Below, piece after piece: positions 1-4,247 of a stretch of DNA of 5,322 nt. The translations under genes were made by a program, and so were the position numbers. Source of the stretch: Planctomycetota bacterium (GTDB lineage Bacteria; Planctomycetota; SZUA-567); the NCBI GenBank assembly GCA_020861125.1, contig JAJBSZ010000241.1, forward strand, positions 4,914 through 10,235. The letters run 5' to 3'. Position 1 is the first letter of the stretch. Every line of letters begins with the position of its first letter. The notes under the pieces were generated by a model. It worked only from the letters and a program-made list of their open reading frames with translations, made no database searches and had not been told where the DNA came from.

Positions 1-13
1 CAAGGCAGCCTTG
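1..13. repeat. 13-bp palindrome upstream of the flavoprotein gene
   Basis: CAAGGC and GCCTTG flank a single central A (position 7) in a perfect dyad. It contains the only SD-like purines (AAGG) before the start at 16. With the window beginning at its first base, I cannot tell whether it belongs to a larger structure. Confidence 0.3.
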
Positions 14-15
14 CG

Positions 16-1380
16 ATGAAGACCATTTGCGTCGTCGGCGGAGGCCCGGCGGGTCTGGCGGCGGCCATCCACGCCGCCATGGCGGGCGCCAGGGTGGTGC
101 TCCTGGAGCAAAACGACGGGTGCGGCGTGAAACTCACCATCACCGGCGGCGGCCACTGCAACCTCACCAACCGCCGGCCGGCAGAGGAATGGCCCGCCCT
201 GTTCGGCCGCCACGGACGGTTTCTCCAACCGGCCCTGGGGTTCCTGTCCCGGCCCCGCCTGGAGGCGTGGTTCCAGGATTTGGGTCAGCCCACCGCCGCC
301 GCCGACGGCTTCCACGTCCTGCCCGTATCCCATTCGGCCCGGGCGGTGCGCGACGCCCTGGTGGCGACGGCCAGGGAATGGGGCGTACGGATCCGCCCGA
401 GCGTGCGGGCCGTACACCTGATGACCGCCGGCGACCGGGTTCAGGGAGTGGCTGCGGTCGGCGAGACCGTTCCGGCCGACGCGGTGATCCTCGCCACCGG
501 CGGCATAAGTTATCCCGCCACCGGTTCCACCGGCGACGGCCTGACCATGGCCCGCGACGTTGGCCACACCATCGTCCCGCCCTGTCCGGGTCTGGTGGGA
601 CTGCAGATTGGCAACCTGTCACCAGAACTCGCCGGCCTGGTCTTGTTCGACGCCGAAGTTCGGTTCAAACAGCGGGGCTGGCCGGCCCAGAGTGGCTCGG
701 GCGAACTCCTCCTCACCCACCGCGGTGTGTCCGGCCCGGCGATCCTGGACTTGTCGGCCACGGTGACGCAGGCGCTGGACGAACGGGAGGATCCCGGCCG
801 GTCGGTGACGCTCACGCTGCGCTGGCTGGCGGGCAAGGACGAACGGCAGTGGTTGGTGAAACTGGCGGAGTGGCGCACCGCCAAAGGCTCCTCCCCGGTG
901 GCAGCATTGGTCCGGTCCTTTATGCCGCAAAAATTGGCCCGGTGGCTGTGCGAATACGCCGGCGTGGCGGAAGGTACCCGCACCGCCTCCCTCACCGCCG
1001 GCCAGCGGGACCGCCTGGCCACCGCTTTGGGCTGTTTCCCCGCCGCCGTCACCGGCCACGATGGCTGGGACCGGGCGATGATCACCCGGGGCGGCGTCGA
1101 TGTCCGGGAGATCACCCCCCACACCCTGGAGAGTCGGTTGCTGGACGGGCTGTATTTTGCCGGGGAAATGTTGGACATGGACGGGCCCTGCGGCGGCTAC
1201 AACCTGCATTGGGCCTTTGCCAGCGGCGCCCTGGCCGGCTGGAGCGCGGCGGGCGGGTCACCCAAAGCCGCGTCCGGGCGCGTGGCCCGGACGGCGGTGG
1301 GTATCACGGAGGAACCCGAACCCGAGGCGGTCGAGGTGGACGGGACCATAGAGGTGGATGGTTACCAGGCCCACTCATAG
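16..1380 (+). CDS. HI0933/BaiN-family FAD-dependent oxidoreductase (flavoprotein)
   Basis: A 454-residue cytosolic flavoprotein of the HI0933/YhiN/BaiN group (NAD(P)/FAD-dependent oxidoreductases), whose physiological substrate is mostly unknown. Visible landmarks: an N-terminal Rossmann dinucleotide-binding motif GGGPAGLAAA (residues 8-17) with acidic E31 at the end of the second strand; the family signature around 37-52 (GVKLTITGGGHCNLTN); ILATGGISYPATGSTGDG (158-175), the second FAD-contact segment; GELLLTHRGVSGPAILDLS (229-247); and the C-terminal FAD-binding block TRGGVDVREI...GLYFAGEMLDMDGPCGGYN (357-396). The start at 16 puts the GxGxxG motif at the usual distance from the N-terminus. 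A weak SD (AAGG at 2-5, about 10 nt away) precedes it. From about residue 413 the family core is finished; the last 40 residues are a low-complexity, acidic tail (EEPEPEAVEVDG...) that runs into the 3' end of the convergent argF. Family certain; substrate unknown. Confidence 0.93.
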   Translation: MKTICVVGGGPAGLAAAIHAAMAGARVVLLEQNDGCGVKLTITGGGHCNLTNRRPAEEWPALFGRHGRFLQPALGFLSRPRLEAWFQDLGQPTAAADGFHVLPVSHSARAVRDALVATAREWGVRIRPSVRAVHLMTAGDRVQGVAAVGETVPADAVILATGGISYPATGSTGDGLTMARDVGHTIVPPCPGLVGLQIGNLSPELAGLVLFDAEVRFKQRGWPAQSGSGELLLTHRGVSGPAILDLSATVTQALDEREDPGRSVTLTLRWLAGKDERQWLVKLAEWRTAKGSSPVAALVRSFMPQKLARWLCEYAGVAEGTRTASLTAGQRDRLATALGCFPAAVTGHDGWDRAMITRGGVDVREITPHTLESRLLDGLYFAGEMLDMDGPCGGYNLHWAFASGALAGWSAAGGSPKAASGRVARTAVGITEEPEPEAVEVDGTIEVDGYQAHS

Positions 1381-2288
1381 GCCCAGAGGGAAAACAGGCC
1401 GCGGTAGACGTGCATGCGGTTTTCCGCCTGATCGTAGACCACGGACTGTTTGCCGTCCATGACGCCGTCGGTGATCTCCGACCCGCGATGGGCCGGAAGG
1501 CAGTGCAGCACGATGCACCGCTTGGGCGCCTTGGCCATGAGGGCTTCGTTCACCTGGTAGGGCATGAATTCCGTTTCCCGTTGGGCGGCTTCCTCCTCCT
1601 GGCCCATGGACGCCCAGACATCGGTGTAGACCGCATCCGCGTCCCGCACCGCCGCCGCCGGGTCCTCCTCCTCCACGAACTCCACCGCGCCCACCGTGTC
1701 CCGGACCCGCTGCACGTAGGCCGGATCGAGCCGGTAGGCCGGCGGGCCGGACCAGACGAAACGGACGCCCAGCAGGGCGGCGGCAGACAGGAGGGACCGG
1801 GCGACGTTGTTGCCGTCGCCCAAATAGGTCATGGTTTTGCCCTGGAGATCGCCTGAATGCTCGCGGAAGGTGAGGAAGTCGGCGATGGCCTGGGTGGGGT
1901 GGGCGAAGTCGGACAGGACGTTCACCACCGGCACCGTGCTGTGGCGGGCGAATTCTTCGATGACCTCCTGGGAGAACGTGCGCATCGACACCAGGCTCAC
2001 GAACCGGCTCATCACCCGGGCCTGATCTATGACGCTCTCCCGCGCCCACATCTGGCCCGGCACCCGATCCTCCAGGCAGACGGACCCGCCGCCGAGGGAA
2101 TTCATGGCCGATTCCAGCGACACCCGGGTGCGGAGGGACGGCTTCTCGAAATACATGCCGAGGGTCTTGCCCTGGTATAACGGGTCGTGGATGCCGAGGC
2201 GGAGGCGTTTTTTCATCAGCTCGCTTTTATCCAGAACCAGCGCCAGGTCTTCCCGCGACATGTCGAGTACCGAGAGCAGATGTTTCAT
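1362..2288 (-). CDS. argF: Ornithine carbamoyltransferase
   Basis: A 308-residue anabolic ornithine carbamoyltransferase. It transfers the carbamoyl group of carbamoyl phosphate to ornithine, giving citrulline and phosphate, in cytosolic arginine synthesis; the family works as a trimer. Carbamoyl-phosphate site: FEKPSLRTRVSLE with SLRTR at 51-55, MRTF (R103), and HPTQ (130-133). The ornithine domain has GDGNNVARS (157-165), DVWASMG (223-229), whose Asp and SMG loop bind ornithine, and HCLPAHRG (262-269) with the catalytic Cys263. The SMG loop and HCLP together argue against N-acetyl- or N-succinyl-ornithine transcarbamylases. The start at 2288 is chosen because AAAGGA lies 7 nt upstream and MKHLLSV is a normal family N-terminus; an in-frame ATG 69 nt further up has neither. 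Its 3' end overlaps the convergent flavoprotein gene by 19 bp. SLRTR instead of STRTR and the aromatic C-terminus (WAYEWAW) are variants. No other arginine gene is nearby. Confidence 0.95.
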   Translation of the reverse strand: MKHLLSVLDMSREDLALVLDKSELMKKRLRLGIHDPLYQGKTLGMYFEKPSLRTRVSLESAMNSLGGGSVCLEDRVPGQMWARESVIDQARVMSRFVSLVSMRTFSQEVIEEFARHSTVPVVNVLSDFAHPTQAIADFLTFREHSGDLQGKTMTYLGDGNNVARSLLSAAALLGVRFVWSGPPAYRLDPAYVQRVRDTVGAVEFVEEEDPAAAVRDADAVYTDVWASMGQEEEAAQRETEFMPYQVNEALMAKAPKRCIVLHCLPAHRGSEITDGVMDGKQSVVYDQAENRMHVYRGLFSLWAYEWAW

Positions 2289-2301
2289 GTTGCCGTCCTT
2301 T
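2289..2301 (-). promoter_or_regulatory. Ribosome binding site of argF
   Basis: On the minus strand AAAGGA (2301-2296) is followed by 7 nt and then ATG at 2288. This fixes the argF start at 2288 rather than at the upstream in-frame ATG at 2357. Confidence 0.75.
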
Positions 2302-2325
2302 ATGCTGTATGACGAAACGAAGGAC
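2295..2325 (-). repeat. Inverted repeat that can pair with the argF SD
   Basis: In the argF leader, GUCCUU (2325-2320) is a perfect 6-bp complement of AAGGAC (2300-2295), with a 19-nt loop between. The second arm contains most of the SD AAAGGA. The hairpin could hide the ribosome binding site, but the loop is long and the predicted start of transcription (about 2322) falls inside the first arm, so it would fully form only in longer transcripts. Regulation is an inference. Confidence 0.35.
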
Positions 2326-2328
2326 CAA

Positions 2329-2357
2329 AGTATACCCGTCGCCGCCCGCCGCGCCAC
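2329..2357 (-). promoter_or_regulatory. Candidate sigma-70 promoter of argF
   Basis: The minus strand has TATACT (2334-2329), five of six matches to the -10 consensus, in the AT-richer part of the argF upstream region. Seventeen nt further up the hexamer GTGGCG (2357-2352) is only a weak -35 match (3 of 6). Transcription would begin near 2322, giving a leader of about 34 nt. It lies downstream of the T-run that may end the PHP transcript, which would make argF a separate transcription unit. The -10 is convincing; the -35 is not. Confidence 0.45.
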
Positions 2358-2359
2358 AT

Positions 2360-2401
2360 AAAAAAGCGGGCGCCGATGGGACCGTGGCGCTCCACCACGG
2401 T
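2360..2401 (-). terminator. Possible terminator after the PHP gene
   Basis: Reading leftward after the PHP stop codon, there is a 7-bp perfect stem ACCGTGG / CCACGGT (2401-2395 with 2387-2381, 7-nt loop). An overlapping alternative stem GCGCC / GGCGC (2390-2386 with 2374-2370) is followed after four bases by six T (2365-2360). The T-run and GC-rich stem suggest an intrinsic terminator separating PHP from argF, but the spacing between stem and T-run is not ideal. Confidence 0.4.
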
Positions 2402-2432
2402 GCGGTGGTGACGGGAGAAGGGGGAACCGGCA

Positions 2433-2457
2433 ACCGCCGGCGTCTAGGCTGGTTTTT
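2433..2457 (+). terminator. Weak rightward terminator-like hairpin between argF and PHP gene
   Basis: ACC-GCC (2433-2438) can pair with GGC-t-GGT (2447-2453) with one bulged T and an 8-nt loop, and T2453-2457 follows directly. On the + strand no gene precedes it except the flavoprotein gene far to the left, so it would act on read-through or antisense transcripts. A second stem, CCGGC / GCCGG (2427-2431 / 2436-2440, loop AACC), overlaps and competes with it. Low confidence. Confidence 0.25.
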
Positions 2458-2458
2458 A

Positions 2459-3250
2459 CTAAACGAGGCGCCGGACCTTGCGGCGCAGGGAGACGCCGGT
2501 TTGGCGAGCGAAGGTTTTCCGCACCGCGTCGAGGCGGGCGGTGCGCTCCTCCATATAGCCAAGGAAGGATTCAAGACTGCGGTTGACGATCAGTTCTTCT
2601 GGGAAGCCGATGCGGCCAAGCATTTCCAGGGCCGGCGCGACGGAACCGACCATATCGTCCAGATGGGCGTCCGACGCCACCGCCACCCGGGTGCCGTTCT
2701 CGGCGCAGACCCGGGCCAGGGTTTCCACCCGTTCGCGGCTTCCTTTGCGGATGAGCATGGAGTTGTTGTTGATTTCGATCAGTTTTCCCAACCGCCCGGC
2801 CTCCCGCGCCACCACGGCAAAATCGCTGGCGGTTTTCCGGTCGTCGATATGGCCGAGGATGTCGACGCAGGGATGGTTGAGGGCGCCGAGATAGGCGTCG
2901 GTGTTCTCCGCCACGGTGCCCGGCTGCACGCAGAGATCGTGCATGCTGGCGATGGTGAATTCGCTGTCGAACAGCGATTTGTCGTCGACGTCCACCTTTC
3001 CCTGCAGATCGATGATGTTTGCCTCCACCCCGTAGAATACCCGGATGCCGGCCAAAGTTGCGGGCAGCATGTTCTGGGCGGCGGTGAGGAAAAACGGCCC
3101 GGCGCCGGGCATGGCGTGGGCATGTTCGGTGAGGCACATACCGGCCATGCCCCGGGCGGCGGCGGCCACGGCGTTTTCCCGCAGAGTGCTCCAGGCGTGG
3201 CCGGAGAGGACGGAATGGGTGTGGGTGTCGATCATGATGGCGGTGAGCAT
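2459..3250 (-). CDS. PHP-domain metal-dependent hydrolase, YcdX-like
   Basis: A 263-residue cytosolic protein of the PHP (polymerase and histidinol phosphatase) superfamily, closest in motif pattern to E. coli YcdX, a trinuclear-metal phosphatase of unsettled substrate. All nine metal ligands expected for YcdX can be placed: H10 and H12 (IDTHTHS), H18 (SGHAWSTL), H43 (TEHAHAM), E76 (GVEANI), H104 (ASMHDL), H134 (LGHID), D194 and H196 (ASDAH). EINNNS (159-164) and RKGS (168-171) are further family landmarks. Hydrolysis of a phosphoester is inferred from the family. The start at 3250 is supported by GGAAAGG five nt upstream; a second in-frame ATG at 3235 (M6) has no SD. After the last conserved part (about residue 230) there is a 33-residue tail ending in basic residues (RRKVRRLV), longer than I recall for YcdX. 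It is transcribed toward argF, with a 170-bp gap containing terminator-like hairpins. Histidinol phosphatase (HisK) is a less likely alternative. Confidence 0.9.
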   Translation of the reverse strand: MLTAIMIDTHTHSVLSGHAWSTLRENAVAAAARGMAGMCLTEHAHAMPGAGPFFLTAAQNMLPATLAGIRVFYGVEANIIDLQGKVDVDDKSLFDSEFTIASMHDLCVQPGTVAENTDAYLGALNHPCVDILGHIDDRKTASDFAVVAREAGRLGKLIEINNNSMLIRKGSRERVETLARVCAENGTRVAVASDAHLDDMVGSVAPALEMLGRIGFPEELIVNRSLESFLGYMEERTARLDAVRKTFARQTGVSLRRKVRRLV

Positions 3251-3262
3251 GGGAACCTTTCC
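3251..3262 (-). promoter_or_regulatory. Ribosome binding site of the PHP gene
   Basis: Minus-strand GGAAAGG (3262-3256) stands 5 nt before ATG 3250. It decides in favour of this start over ATG 3235, which is preceded only by coding sequence without a purine run. Confidence 0.65.
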
Positions 3263-3263
3263 G

Positions 3264-3284
3264 CGCCGGGTGGCCGGCGTTTTT
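3264..3284 (+). terminator. Rightward intrinsic-terminator-like hairpin in front of the PHP gene
   Basis: CGCCGG (3264-3269), loop GTGG (3270-3273), CCGGCG (3274-3279) and then five T (3280-3284) make a perfect all-GC 6-bp stem with a tetraloop and immediate T-run on the + strand. No rightward gene ends nearby, so it would stop transcripts running antisense to the PHP gene or reading through from the left before they reach the membrane-protein gene. On the minus strand the same sequence is a stem in the PHP leader, right next to its SD, but without a T-run. Confidence 0.55.
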
Positions 3285-3295
3285 ATGCCAAAACG
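3278..3295. promoter_or_regulatory. 18-bp dyad, possible operator
   Basis: CGTTTT (3278-3283) and AAAACG (3290-3295) are perfect inverted half-sites with a 6-bp spacer, located 28-45 bp upstream of the PHP start in the divergent control region. Size and position fit a dimeric repressor site, but the left half overlaps the T-run of the hairpin at 3264-3284, and no regulator is encoded in the window. Confidence 0.3.
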
Positions 3296-3351
3296 TTTCT
3301 GGGCCCGATCCCCCTACTATGCCGATGCGGCGGCCGCACGGAAAGGGAAAT

Positions 3352-3410
3352 GTCCGGATCGCGCGACGGGGCCGGACGGCGGGCGCCGGCACCCTCGGTC
3401 CGCCGCGGCG
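3352..3410. repeat. GC-rich inverted repeats in the divergent intergenic region
   Basis: Several short perfect inverted repeats lie here: GTCCGG (3352-3357) with CCGGAC (3372-3377), CGGCGG (3377-3382) with CCGCCG (3400-3405), and the 10-bp palindrome CGCCGCGGCG (3401-3410). In sequence this GC-rich such matches arise easily by chance. No T-run follows. I see no gene in this stretch. Confidence 0.3.
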
Positions 3411-3431
3411 GTCGGGCGGCGTCCATTTTCA

Positions 3432-3459
3432 TTGACAAAACACCGGCGGCGGAGAAAGT
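3432..3459 (+). promoter_or_regulatory. Candidate promoter of the membrane-protein gene
   Basis: A perfect -35 consensus TTGACA (3432-3437) is followed after 16 nt by GAAAGT (3454-3459), a poor -10 (3 of 6). It sits in the AT-richer last 85 bp before the start codon at 3506, where a promoter is expected. Transcription would begin near 3466, giving a leader of about 40 nt. The -35 is clear; a weak -10 could mean an activator or chance. Confidence 0.4.
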
Positions 3460-3493
3460 GTCCCTTCGGTTTCACCATTCTTTGTCCATCAAT

Positions 3494-3505
3494 AAGGAGT
3501 CTCCG
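3494..3505 (+). promoter_or_regulatory. Ribosome binding site of the membrane-protein gene
   Basis: AAGGAG (3494-3499) followed by a 6-nt spacer and ATG at 3506 is a near-ideal Shine-Dalgarno arrangement. It defines the start, although the frame stays open far upstream. Confidence 0.85.
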
Positions 3506-4084
3506 ATGCAGCCAACCGACATCAACCCCTCGCCGGTTCCTCCCGCACCCGAGATCCACTACCGGGACGAAACCAAAAAACTCAGCTTCTGGGTCAGCCA
3601 GTGCTTCATCCTGCTGGCCACCGTCCTCGGCGTCTACCTGGCGTCCAGCCAGGGTTTCCGCCAGGCCCTGGCCTACGGCGAGATCCAGGCGGCGCGCAAC
3701 AGCTATTATCTGCGCAAATCTCTCCAGAGCGAGATCGCCGACAACCTGCCGCTGATCCGGGAGTACATGGAGAAGATCGACAAGGGCAATCTGGCCGACC
3801 GCAAGGCGCCGTTCGCCCTCGACACCTTTGTCTGGGAAAGCATGAAAAACTCCTCCGCCACCCTGGAGACGCCGCCGGAACTGCTGCGGGAAAGCCGTAA
3901 ATTTTACCGCGATGTTGCCGACATCCAGCAGAAGGTCGCCAACAATGTCATCGGCCACAAGGTGGGCGTGCGCCAGCTGGAGGAGATCGTCAACCATATG
4001 GAAGAGACGGTACTGCCCCAGTTCGCCGCCGACCTCAACGCGATGGCCGCACGGCTGCGGCAGAACGGGGTCACCGTGGAGTAG
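3506..4084 (+). CDS. Single-pass inner-membrane protein of unknown function
   Basis: A 192-residue protein I do not recognise by name. Residues 1-20 are proline-rich and polar (PSPVPPAPE). A charged stretch (RDETKK, 20-25) leads into one hydrophobic helix, about 28-47 (FWVSQCFILLATVLGVYLAS), which looks like an uncleaved membrane anchor. The remaining 145 residues are hydrophilic and predicted mostly helical, with heptad-like stretches around 60-90 and 130-185, and conspicuous YY (67-68), W110 and F134/Y135. There is no catalytic motif, lipobox or cysteine outside the membrane helix (single C33). Topology is uncertain: lysines before the helix favour N-in, but R52, R64 and R70/K71 follow soon after it. 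The start is fixed by a strong SD and by the position of the anchor; the in-frame sequence above it is antisense to the PHP gene. It is monocistronic, ending at a strong terminator. Surely a real gene; function unknown. Confidence 0.85.
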   Translation: MQPTDINPSPVPPAPEIHYRDETKKLSFWVSQCFILLATVLGVYLASSQGFRQALAYGEIQAARNSYYLRKSLQSEIADNLPLIREYMEKIDKGNLADRKAPFALDTFVWESMKNSSATLETPPELLRESRKFYRDVADIQQKVANNVIGHKVGVRQLEEIVNHMEETVLPQFAADLNAMAARLRQNGVTVE

Positions 4085-4098
4085 CGGTTCTGGAACCG
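4085..4098. repeat. Short palindrome just after the membrane-protein stop codon
   Basis: CGGTTC (4085-4090) and GAACCG (4093-4098) are perfect inverted arms with only 2 nt between, directly after the TAG stop. The loop is too small for all six pairs to form and no T-run follows, so it is probably not the terminator. Confidence 0.3.
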
Positions 4099-4165
4099 GT
4101 CGCCCCGACTGGCCGGAGCCGCCCACGGGAGATCCGACCGACACAGGCGCCAGCGGACCATTGGC

Positions 4166-4195
4166 AAAAATCCGCATTCCCGTGGCGAACGGGAA
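4166..4195 (-). terminator. Possible leftward terminator of the 4248-5322 gene
   Basis: A perfect 7-bp inverted repeat TTCCCGT / ACGGGAA (4177-4183 / 4189-4195, 5-nt loop) is followed in the leftward direction by six bases and then five T (4170-4166 on the minus strand). It is the first hairpin with a T-run after the leftward gene's stop at 4248. The 6-nt gap before the T-run lowers confidence. Confidence 0.45.
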
Positions 4196-4203
4196 CGGTT
4201 CAG

Positions 4204-4243
4204 ACAGTCCGGTGGCCGCGATCGGCCTCCGGGCTGTGTTTTT
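4204..4243 (+). terminator. Strong intrinsic terminator of the membrane-protein gene
   Basis: A long hairpin on the + strand: ACAG-T-CCGG-T-GGCCG (4204-4218), loop CGAT (4219-4222), CGGCC-T-CCGG-G-CTGT (4223-4237), making 13 Watson-Crick pairs, one T-G wobble and one T-T mismatch. One base later come five T (4239-4243). It lies 120 bp after the membrane-protein stop and only 4 bp from the stop of the facing leftward gene. No T-run follows on the minus strand, so it acts rightward. Confidence 0.8.
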
Positions 4244-4247
4244 GGTT

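Noticed and set aside
27..1856. A 609-codon open frame on the + strand crossing the flavoprotein and argF genes
   Set aside because: Product is extremely rich in Arg, Gly and Pro, has no family motif and covers argF antisense. It is a GC-rich shadow frame of two well-supported genes.
2289..2357. Upstream ATG (2357) for argF, adding 23 residues
   Set aside because: The extra sequence would include the -10-like box and leader, has no SD, and does not match the family's N-terminus. ATG 2288 has a good SD.
2289..2360. An ArgR-type operator (ARG box) upstream of argF
   Set aside because: I looked for paired TGAAT/ATTCA-like half-sites and saw none convincing.
2571..3392. 273-codon leftward frame overlapping the PHP gene
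   Set aside because: Arg/Pro/His-rich shadow of the PHP gene, whose true frame carries all nine metal ligands.
2309..3505. Upstream in-frame extension of the membrane-protein frame (399 extra codons)
   Set aside because: It is antisense to the PHP gene and crosses the intergenic region with no protein-like pattern. A strong SD and the membrane anchor place the start at 3506.
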